A stretch of 7,201 nucleotides of DNA from positions 1 through 7,201 of the forward strand of contig CADCWH010000175.1 in NCBI GenBank assembly GCA_902806395.1, given 5' to 3'. This DNA is from an uncultured Thermomicrobiales bacterium. GTDB taxonomy: Bacteria; Chloroflexota; Chloroflexia; Thermomicrobiales; UBA6265. How positions within the stretch are numbered: the first letter of the stretch is position 1; each line of letters starts with the position of its first letter. This document shows, one piece after another, positions 1 through 5,527 of this stretch. The position numbers and the translations under genes were made by a program. The notes beneath the pieces were generated by a model that ran no database searches, was not told the DNA's origin, and saw only the letters and a program-made list of their open reading frames with translations.

Positions 1-598
1 CCGCCCGCGACCCGCGGATCCTCAACAGTCGTCGCGCGGGACACTGCCTGGCAGAGGTGAGTGACACCCGTTGCCCTCCAGAGTGGCGCCAAGGTTCGGC
101 CGATGCCGTCGACCGTTCCTCGTGACATGTTGATCGACCAACCTAGGAACCCCAAGCCCTGACGGTGACCGGTGGCTCCTCGCTCGTGGCCTGCACCCCG
201 ACGGCAAGCACGACGAACGCTGTGATGAATCACCCACGGCGTAGGGATGCAGGATAAGTCCGAGTGCTCGATTCCTGTCCCAAAGACCGGGGCATGGTCG
301 GTCCAAAGGAGCGTCATCACGGCGGGATAATGGGTACGGCCACGGGAGTTAGGGGGAATAGTGGGCAATCATGGCCGTGCGACGGGCACATTGGTCCGTA
401 GCGATGATGCGGTTTACTCTTGTCCCGTTGCGCGACTCTTTCCGAGGCACTCGCCATCGCCCCCGGCCGTCCCCACGGCGCGGGGCGTCTTTTATGTCCG
501 TGCAGTGTGCTGAGATCGGTGGCGTATGGGTGACACCGGTTCACGGCAGTCGGCCCACCGGATCCCCTCGGCATCGTCTGCGGTGAGGCAAACCACAA
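1..598. other. Gene-free left flank
   Basis: No open frame here gives a recognisable protein on either strand. The longer frames are short, rich in Arg, Pro and Ser, and read like by-products of high GC. The first bases can be read as residues resembling an ABC-transporter 'RDPRIL' stretch, but what follows is not ABC-like. At 471-485 a small GC hairpin (CCCC/GGGG arms) precedes a TTTT run at 490-493, which could be a weak terminator. An imperfect palindrome, GTTGATCGACCAAC, lies at 129-142. I see no clear promoter for the gene that starts at 599. Confidence 0.5.
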
Positions 599-1894
599 TT
601 GGCCCGCAAGAAGCATTTTGACCGGAACTTCTCGATCTTTTGGGCGGGCCAGGCGTTCTCCGTCATCGGCGACGCCTTCGTCCTGGTCGCCGTGCCTCTC
701 CTGGTCTTGGAGGCGACTGGGTCGGTGGCGATGATGGGCCTGGTCACGGCGGCCAACGGCTTGGGGTCCCTGCTCTCCGGTGTCTTCACCGGTGCCATCG
801 TCGACCGGGTCGACCGCCGCCGCCTGATGATCTGGTGCGACGTCGGACGGTTCGCCCTCTATGGGGTAGTGCCGTTCGCCTGGCGGCTGCTGGGACCTCA
901 CGTTGCCCTGATCTATGGCATCACGATTGCCGGCGCTGCCCTGGCGATGCTGTTCGGCGTCGCCTACATCACCGCCGTGCCTAACCTGGTCTAGCGTGAC
1001 CAGCTCACTGCCGCCAACGGCCGACTCCACGCCACCTTCGCCGCCGGCTTCGTCCTCGGTCCGATGCTGGCCGGGCTGGTCAGCGGCCGGTACGGCGCCG
1101 ATGTCGCAGTCGGGCTGAACGGCCTGACCTTCGCCGCCTCGGCTCTCTCGCTGTCCCAGATCACCCTGCGCCGAGCCTCCGCCGTCCGGGCGGGGGGTGG
1201 CGGTCCGGGCGCCGGGGGCGGCTCGGCCGGACCGCGAGGCCGGTGGGCCATCTTCGACGGCCTGGTGGTCGGGATGCGGTTCCTCTTCGGTGATCCGCTC
1301 TTCCGGGCCCTGACCATCCTGCTGGGGGTGATGGCCTTCCTGACCCTGGGTGTGCTGGACCTGTTCATCTTCCATCTCAAGGAGAACTTGGGGCAGTCCG
1401 ACCGGGCGGTCGGGATCGTCTTCGGCATCGCCAGCCTTGGTTCGATGGCCAGCGGCGTCCTGGCTACCCTGCTGCGCCGGCGACTCGGCTTCGGGACGCG
1501 GGTCATCGGCGGTTCGCTGCTCCAGGGCCTTTCGATGGCGGCGATCGGCATCGCCCCCACCGTCTGGCTGATCGCCGTCTTCGCCGTGGTCTACACCTTC
1601 TGCGAGAGCGTCCGGAGCATCGCCACCATGTCGATGCGGCAGGAGGTCACCCCGGACCACCTCCTCGGCCGGGTCACGGCGGCGTTCTGGATCATGTTCA
1701 GCGTGCCCGGGCCGGTCGGGGCCGCGATCATCACCTTTGGGGCAGAGTGGGCCGGGGTCCGCGTCGCCCTGGTGGCCGCCGCCGCCGTGGCTATCGGCGC
1801 CAGTGTGTTCGCCCTGCGCGGCCCCGCCGCCGCCGCCCGGCCCGAGGCCGCCGTGACCGAGCGACTCGCCCGCATCCACGGCGATCCCGCCTAG
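599..1894 (+). pseudogene. MFS exporter interrupted by in-frame TAG at codon 132
   Basis: Read through the stop, this is a 431-residue major facilitator transporter of the MFS_3/enterobactin-exporter (EntS-like) type, a proton-driven efflux pump of the inner membrane. Residues 65-75 (GAIVDRVDRRR) are the MFS loop 2-3 motif A. Hydrophobic helices fill residues about 12-130, 145-190 and 205-410, and a glycine-rich central loop lies near residues 193-207, where MFS loop 6-7 is expected. The TAG at 992-994 falls in the conserved 'PNLV-x-RDQL-x-AANGRL' stretch, so one substitution from GAG, CAG or AAG would explain it. The frame on both sides is identical and no other lesion is seen. The chosen start is TTG at 599: an in-frame TGA lies at 584-586 and a GAGG at 585-588 sits 10 nt upstream. 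The first part alone (131 residues, about four helices) would not transport. The part after ATG 1064 has no obvious Shine-Dalgarno. Alternatives are a sequencing error or readthrough. TAG also ends this gene and the DUF5679 gene, so genome-wide TAG recoding is unlikely. Confidence 0.85.
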
Positions 1895-1915
1895 CGCCGG
1901 TCGGTCCCCGGTCCC

Positions 1916-1932
1916 CCCGACCGCCGGTCGGG
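1916..1932. promoter_or_regulatory. Perfect 17-bp palindrome, operator-like (site 1)
   Basis: CCCGACCG-C-CGGTCGGG is a perfect 8-1-8 inverted repeat 22 bp after the MFS stop. It shares the core CCGACCG-N-CGGTCGG with a second site 34 bp further on. TetR-family repressors often bind palindromes of this length and half-site style. As RNA it could also form a short hairpin, but no T-run follows, so a terminator role is less likely. Confidence 0.45.
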
Positions 1933-1950
1933 CCGGAGTCCGAATGATGC

Positions 1951-1965
1951 CCGACCGACGGTCGG
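1951..1965. promoter_or_regulatory. Perfect 15-bp palindrome, operator-like (site 2)
   Basis: CCGACCG-A-CGGTCGG is a perfect 7-1-7 repeat identical in both half-sites to the core at 1917-1931. Centres are 34 bp apart, about three helical turns. It sits 20 bp upstream of the ATG at 1986, where a repressor would block transcription of the zinc-ribbon/DUF5679 stretch. A further isolated half-site, CGGTCGG, lies at 1898-1904. No regulator gene is present in the window. Confidence 0.45.
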
Positions 1966-1985
1966 CGTGAGGAATCAGCGGGCTC

Positions 1986-2124
1986 ATGGCACGATCGCCG
2001 TTGCGGGGATGTCCTCACTGCGCCGGAACGCTGACCGAAGTGGCGATCCCCGGCACCGGCGAGGCCCGCCGCTCAAGATTTTGCGCCATACTGCCGGGCG
2101 TGCGACGCTTGGCACCTGCCATGC
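1986..2124 (+). pseudogene. Possible frameshifted small zinc-ribbon gene
   Basis: From ATG 1986 (GAGGA at 1969-1973, 12 nt upstream) the frame encodes MARSPLRGCPHCAGTLTEV and continues to an Arg-rich stretch, with a CxxC pair at residues 9 and 12. The partner CxxC of a zinc ribbon is missing from that frame but appears in the next frame at 2092-2103 (CRAC within YCRACDAWHLP). Removing one T from the run at 2079-2082 joins the two halves into a CxxC-x23-CxxC protein. That is typical zinc-ribbon spacing, so a one-base insertion in a homopolymer is the likeliest reading. Unshifted, the frame would end at 2210 as a 74-residue protein with a poorly structured tail. After the shift the frame stays open into the DUF5679 gene, so a natural end cannot be placed. 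It lies directly behind the operator-like palindromes. Chance CxxC pairs in GC-rich DNA remain possible. Confidence 0.35.
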
Positions 2125-2265
2125 GTCGCCTGGATACCGGGGATCACCCCCCGGGTGGGGTCCAGAACGGCACCGAGCCGCCGGGTGGGTGGTCGCCCCG
2201 GCACGAGTGATGATCGCTCGCCACGCGGGCGGGCGCCGTCCCACGACGTGGGGAGAGGAATGACC

Positions 2266-2436
2266 ATGGCTCAGGAAACTCAGACGCAGGAAGCCTATTG
2301 TGTCAAGTGTCGCGAGAAGCGCGAGATCCAGAATCCTGAAGACGTCACGATGAAGAATGGTCGAAACGCGGTCCAGGGGACCTGCGGTGTCTGCGGGACC
2401 AAGTTGTTCCGGATGGTCGGCAAGAAGAAGGACTAG
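2266..2436 (+). CDS. DUF5679-type small zinc-ribbon protein
   Basis: A 56-residue cytoplasmic protein with two CxxC knuckles, CVKC at residues 12-15 and CGVC at 40-43, which together should hold one zinc ion. The segment between them (KREIQNPEDVTMKNGRNAVQGTC) and the basic tail (KLFRMVGKKKD) match the DUF5679 family, whose members consist of little more than this ribbon. Its function is unknown; a nucleic-acid or ribosome-associated role would fit the basic tail but is only inference. ATG 2266 is preferred over ATG 2260 because the Shine-Dalgarno GAGAGGA (2253-2259) is 6 nt from the first and touches the second. Composition is visibly less GC-rich (AAG, GAA and AAT codons) than its neighbours, as expected for a Lys/Glu/Asn-rich conserved protein. 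It ends with TAG and is followed 27 nt later by a strong hairpin, so it is probably the last gene of its transcript. Confidence 0.9.
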   Translation: MAQETQTQEAYCVKCREKREIQNPEDVTMKNGRNAVQGTCGVCGTKLFRMVGKKKD

Positions 2437-2463
2437 CGGCCGAGGTCGTATGGTCTGGGGTGA

Positions 2464-2500
2464 AAGGGGCCGGGCGTCTCACCGAGATGCCCGGCCCCTT
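2464..2500 (+). terminator. Strong intrinsic terminator-like hairpin
   Basis: Arms 2464-2480 and 2484-2500 pair over 17 positions with a single G-T wobble (AAGGGGCCGGGC against GCCCGGCCCCTT at the base) around a 3-nt loop, ACC. It begins 27 nt after the DUF5679 stop. The 3' arm ends in TT followed by CGTGGTCTGT, so the U-tract is poor, but the stem is by far the strongest in the window. The near-symmetry means it could act on both strands. Confidence 0.8.
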
Positions 2501-3083
2501 CGTGGTCTGTACCGGCGACGCCGACCACGCGCGAAACACCCTCCGTCGCCGCATCCCCTTGGCCAATCACCACGACCTCGACGCCCACATCGACGAATGC
2601 CTGATGATGGCGTCGCAACTACGTGGCCTGCTCCCGGCAGAGCATTCGGCCAAACTGGCGCACGAAGACCATCACCGTGGCCCGGTGCGCCGTCTCCGAG
2701 CGTTCTCGCAGAGACCGCCTCCCGCCGTCCGCCCCGACTACCGTCGCATCCGGCGCCGCGCCACCCAAAACCGGGCTGATCGTGCCCCGTCGTCCCGCCA
2801 TGGTCCATCCCCCGTCTTGCCCCGCGGGCCCCGACATCCGGCGAGGCACCCCGACACGGGCGAGCCTACCCCGTGCCCGGTGGACCAGTCGCGCGGCGCA
2901 CAAGGGAAAGCCGATCCCCAGACCAGTGCCCAGGCCCTCCTGCCTGGCCGTTCAATCGGGTCGCGACGCCCAATTGGCCCTCTCCCGTGACGCCTGGGCA
3001 AGCACCTTGCGGCCCAGGTCTCACCGACCATGGCCCGGCCGGGGAGAAGCCTCGCTGGCCAACGCATTGGCATGGAGACAGCC
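2501..3083. other. Gene-free stretch upstream of universal stress gene
   Basis: About 580 bp with no supported gene. Long open frames exist on both strands but give Arg/Pro/His-rich sequences with no family resemblance, no domain and no good Shine-Dalgarno. The only structure I see is the stem-loop at 2993-3018. The promoter of the universal stress gene must lie here, but I cannot point to a consensus -35/-10 pair. Confidence 0.5.
2993..3018 (+). other. Stem-loop in probable 5' leader of universal stress gene
   Basis: CCTGGGC (2993-2999) pairs with GCCCAGG (3012-3018). The 12-nt interior can fold further through GCA/TGC or, alternatively, CAAG/CTTG. It lies about 65 nt before the ATG at 3084, so it could be a leader structure affecting transcript stability or an upstream terminator. 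It has no following T-run. The role is unknown. Confidence 0.3.
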
Positions 3084-4040
3084 ATGAGTGACCAAACGTC
3101 TGACCAGGGCACCACGCCGTTCGTGATCCTCGTCCCGACCGATGGTTCGGCCATCTCGAATCGGGCGCTCCTCCACGCCTTGACCCTGGCGAGCACCGGC
3201 ACGGATGTCACCCTGTTACGCGTCATCGAACAGGCCGAGCCCATCCGGGACCTGTGGGGCCACGTTGAGGAGACGGGCGACGAGCGGACCCGGGCCCTGT
3301 TGGCGCGCGCCAAGCATGATCTCGACGCCCTGCGCGATGCCACCCCGCACCCATCAGGCGTCACCATCACCGACCTCGTCCGGGCGGGTGACCCGACCGA
3401 GCAGATTGGCCAGGTCGCCACCGAAATGGGGGCCGACATCGTCGTGATGGGCAGTCACGGTCGCGGTGCCGCCGGTCGGGCCACGTTCGGCAGCGTGGCT
3501 GACGCGGTCAGTCGCTCGCCCGGGCCGCCCCTGATGGTGGTCCGCACCGGTCAGGACGACGCAACCCACATTGTCCCTGGACCGGTCCGCCGCCTGGTCG
3601 TCCCCCTCGACGGTTCGGAGGTCAGCCGGCGCGCGCTGCCGGTCGCCGTGGCGATGGCCCGGCGTCTTGGGGTGCCGGTCGCCCTGCTGATGGCGGTCGA
3701 GCAGCCCCGGGTCGGGACCCCGGCCTTCGGGGTGGAATCATTTTCCGCGATGGGGATGACGGGCCTCGGAGAGCAGATGACGGACTCCGCTCGGGATGTC
3801 TTGGCCGCCGCCCGGGACGACGTCATCACCGCCGGGATCACCCCGGAGCAGGTGACGACGGAGGTGATCAGTGGCTCTCCCGCCGCCGTGATCGAGGCCG
3901 CCACCGGCGCCGGCGACATCATCGTGATGGCTAGCCGGGGCACCGGCGGCGTCGAACGACTCCTCCTTGGCAGCGTTGCCGAACGCCTGACTCGCCACGC
4001 CCGCTGCCCGGTCGTCCTGGTCCGCGAACCGGCCGACTGA
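3084..4040 (+). CDS. Universal stress protein with tandem UspA domains
   Basis: A 318-residue cytoplasmic protein built of two Usp domains, about residues 12-154 and 168-314, giving an internal dimer of the fold usually made by two single-domain chains. Each domain opens with a beta strand and acidic turn (ILVPTDGS at 15-22, LVVPLDGS at 171-178). Domain 1 carries the full ATP-binding signature G-x2-G-x9-G-S (G123, G126, G136, S137). Domain 2 has A283 instead of the first glycine, then G286, G296 and S297, a common variant that probably still binds nucleotide. Family members bind ATP and help cells survive stress, starvation or low oxygen; the exact partner cannot be read from sequence. The start chosen is ATG 3084 with GGAG (3074-3077) 6 nt upstream; the in-frame ATG at 3072 overlaps that site. 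It is monocistronic and convergent with the amidohydrolase gene. Confidence 0.93.
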   Translation: MSDQTSDQGTTPFVILVPTDGSAISNRALLHALTLASTGTDVTLLRVIEQAEPIRDLWGHVEETGDERTRALLARAKHDLDALRDATPHPSGVTITDLVRAGDPTEQIGQVATEMGADIVVMGSHGRGAAGRATFGSVADAVSRSPGPPLMVVRTGQDDATHIVPGPVRRLVVPLDGSEVSRRALPVAVAMARRLGVPVALLMAVEQPRVGTPAFGVESFSAMGMTGLGEQMTDSARDVLAAARDDVITAGITPEQVTTEVISGSPAAVIEAATGAGDIIVMASRGTGGVERLLLGSVAERLTRHARCPVVLVREPAD

Positions 4041-4072
4041 CCAGGTTAGGGGGCCGGGGAGGAGGCGTGAGC

Positions 4073-4102
4073 CGGTGGGGTGCCCGTGGCGATGCCCCGC
4101 CG
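4073..4102. terminator. Candidate terminator between convergent genes
   Basis: CGGTGGGG (4073-4080) pairs with CCCCGCCG (4095-4102) through eight positions including a G-T wobble, with a small inner GCC/GGC stem. It lies 33 nt after the universal stress gene stop and 86 nt beyond the amidohydrolase stop, the right place for a bidirectional terminator. No clean T-run follows (CTTTGGG on the plus strand), so it may be Rho-assisted or not a terminator. Confidence 0.35.
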
Positions 4103-4187
4103 CTTTGGGCGTCCCCCGTTCCTGCGTTTTGTGCTCTCGCTGCCGTCTGCCCTTCGCTGGTTTATGAGAGTCCCCCTATCGACATCG

Positions 4188-5108
4188 TCACGACGTACCG
4201 AGCATGTGCAATGTCGATGTGGCGACCTTGCAGACCACCGTGTAGGCCGGATCGTAGACATTGGCGATGTCGTACTCGACGCATTGCCCCAGCAGCGTAC
4301 TGGCGGCCAGGATATCCAGTCCGTACCGCGTGCCTAACCAACGGACCATCTCGGTCGTGGCATGCTGGAGCGCCTGGTCGAGTGGCCGGGCGTTACCGAC
4401 CGTGAAGATCTCCGCCTCGTTTTCGCCCCGTGGCCAGTCGATCCGCTCGCCCTTGCGCACGTCGACCGTGAAGTGGACATCCAGCGAGGTTTCGATCCCG
4501 GTCCCGACGATCTCACCGTCCCCCTGCGTGGCGTGGCCATCACCGAGGAAGAAGAGCGCGCCGGGCTCGAAGACGGGGAAATAGACCGTCACGCCCTCCC
4601 GGAACCCACGGTAGTCCATGTTGCCGCCATGCTGGGCCGAGGTCATCGTCGAGATGGCCTCACCGCCACGCGCGGCGACACCGAAGCAGCCGAGCATCGG
4701 GTCGAGCGGGACCCGGAAATTCTCCAATCCGGGAATCGGCACCATGGGTGCCGCGCTCCAGGCATCGATGTCGATGTGCCAGTCGAACCGCGGGAGGTCC
4801 GGCAACTCTCGGACGAACTCGGGGTCGACGACGTTCGGCGCGAGCAGCGCATTCGTGAACCCGCTGTCACGGTTCGGCCGCAACCGCTCGATCGTGACGA
4901 CGAGCGTGTCACCCGGTTCGGCCCCGTCGATGAAGAACGGTCCAGTCTGTGGGTTTGGTGTCCCGGCCACCTTCTGCCGTTGAGCGTCATGGCCGACCGC
5001 GTCCACGGTGGTGGTGACCACCGTGTCACCTGGCGCGATGTGCAACACCGGCGGATGCCCGCCCATCGTCGTGAAATAGTGGTCCGGATGGAACGTGTGG
5101 GTGGCCAT
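4188..5108 (-). CDS. Acetamidase/formamidase family amidohydrolase
   Basis: A 306-residue cytoplasmic enzyme of the FmdA/AmdA family, which hydrolyses short amides such as formamide or acetamide to ammonia and the carboxylic acid. Family marks: PNPQTGPFFIDGAEPGDTL at residues 51-69, GCFG at 140-143, HGGNMD at 160-165 and GDGHATQGDGE at 189-199, the last two contributing the metal/active-site region. Length is at the short end for the family but no core motif is missing. The start is fixed by a textbook AAGGAG (5120 to 5115) 6 nt before ATG; the frame remains open upstream to 5309, but that extension is Pro/Arg-rich and unlike the family. It is divergent from the SDR gene across a 419-bp region and convergent with the universal stress gene. 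No amide ABC transporter or regulator is adjacent, so the true substrate cannot be settled. Confidence 0.93.
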   Translation of the reverse strand: MATHTFHPDHYFTTMGGHPPVLHIAPGDTVVTTTVDAVGHDAQRQKVAGTPNPQTGPFFIDGAEPGDTLVVTIERLRPNRDSGFTNALLAPNVVDPEFVRELPDLPRFDWHIDIDAWSAAPMVPIPGLENFRVPLDPMLGCFGVAARGGEAISTMTSAQHGGNMDYRGFREGVTVYFPVFEPGALFFLGDGHATQGDGEIVGTGIETSLDVHFTVDVRKGERIDWPRGENEAEIFTVGNARPLDQALQHATTEMVRWLGTRYGLDILAASTLLGQCVEYDIANVYDPAYTVVCKVATSTLHMLGTS

Positions 5109-5135
5109 GGGCGGCTCCTTCTCATGGACTGATTG

Positions 5136-5147
5136 TCCGGCGCCGGA
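5136..5147. promoter_or_regulatory. 12-bp perfect palindrome near amidohydrolase start
   Basis: TCCGGC-GCCGGA is perfectly self-complementary and lies 28-39 bp upstream of the amidohydrolase ATG, in the expected 5' leader or promoter-proximal zone. It may be an operator. A loosely extended -10-like TGATACGCT reads on the minus strand with its hexamer at 5175-5170, without a matching -35. GC-rich palindromes this short can arise by chance. Confidence 0.25.
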
Positions 5148-5326
5148 GGTCGTGATCTCGTTACCCGGTAGCGTATCAGCCCCCGCCGGGGTGCCGACGC
5201 CTTCCGGGCGACGCCCATCCCCCACGAGCTGCTGCGCCACACGCCTGCGTTGGTCATCGACCGGAGCCGACAGCGTTCTCTCCGGACTAGGCGACTCGGG
5301 TGGCGGCATGGTGACCGCATCTGGCG

Positions 5327-5370
5327 GGTCGGATTAACACCCCGGTTCCTCCTCGGGGTCGCTTCCGACC
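5327..5370. promoter_or_regulatory. Two-tier stem-loop in divergent intergenic region
   Basis: Outer arms GGTCGGA (5327-5333) and TCCGACC (5364-5370) pair perfectly over 7 bp. Inside, ACCCCG (5339-5344) pairs with CGGGGT (5354-5359) over 6 bp, around a 9-nt loop GTTCCTCCT. On the minus strand the loop reads AGGAGGAAC, a full Shine-Dalgarno sequence, followed 7 nt later by GTG opening a 17-codon frame. On the plus strand the loop offers CCTCC. It sits between the amidohydrolase and SDR genes. It may be an RNA switch in either leader, or a DNA-binding site; the function is unknown. Confidence 0.45.
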
Positions 5371-5400
5371 GGGCGGCGGCAAGACGCGTGAAGCGACGTT

Positions 5401-5416
5401 TGGCACACGCATTGCA
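5401..5416 (+). promoter_or_regulatory. Sigma-54-type -24/-12 promoter-like site
   Basis: From 5400 the plus strand reads TTGGCAC-ACGCA-TTGCA, with GG at 5402-5403 and GC at 5414-5415 separated by exactly 10 bases. This agrees with the sigma-54 consensus (TGGCAC-N5-TTGCW). Transcription would begin near 5427, about 100 nt before the SDR ATG. The stem-loop at 5327-5370 would lie 57-100 bp upstream of that start, near where enhancer-binding activators act. Sigma-54 genes are generally not expected in Chloroflexota, so either the host assignment is wrong or the match is fortuitous. Confidence 0.4.
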
Positions 5417-5527
5417 TTTTCCGAGGTCAGACCGGCGGCGTGCGGGGCCCGACCCCATGCCGAGAGGGACTGTTGCGACGTGACCGGTGCCCGCCTGGTG
5501 CGAGCCCGCCGTCGAAGGGAGGATCCG

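Noticed and set aside
3..125. Possible end of an ABC transporter gene (ARDPRIL reading)
   Set aside because: Only a few residues resemble the Walker B approach; the following residues lack the acidic LDEAT-type motif.
1064..1894. Independent 276-residue gene starting at ATG 1064
   Set aside because: It is in the same frame as the upstream part, begins in the middle of a transmembrane region of the MFS fold, and has no Shine-Dalgarno. It is the rear of the interrupted gene.
317..1987. 556-codon open frame on the minus strand covering the whole MFS gene
   Set aside because: Its protein is Gly/Asp/Pro/His-rich with no hydrophobic core or family resemblance. The opposite strand encodes a clear transporter, and such antisense openness is a side effect of high GC at third positions.
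2109..2124. Second sigma-54-like site (TTGGCAC-CTGCC-ATGC) before the DUF5679 gene
   Set aside because: GG-N10-GC spacing fits, but the -12 element is imperfect and the bases also encode the probable zinc-ribbon remnant.
2460..2990. 176-codon plus-strand frame after the DUF5679 gene
   Set aside because: It begins inside the terminator hairpin, is Arg/Pro/His-rich, and matches no family.
3068..3082. GG-N10-GC spacing (TTGGCAT...CAGC) before the universal stress gene
   Set aside because: It overlaps the Shine-Dalgarno and would start transcription inside the gene; the -12 part is poor.
5109..5309. 67-residue N-terminal extension of the amidohydrolase
   Set aside because: It is Pro/Arg-rich and unlike the family, and the AAGGAG 6 nt before ATG 5108 fixes the start.
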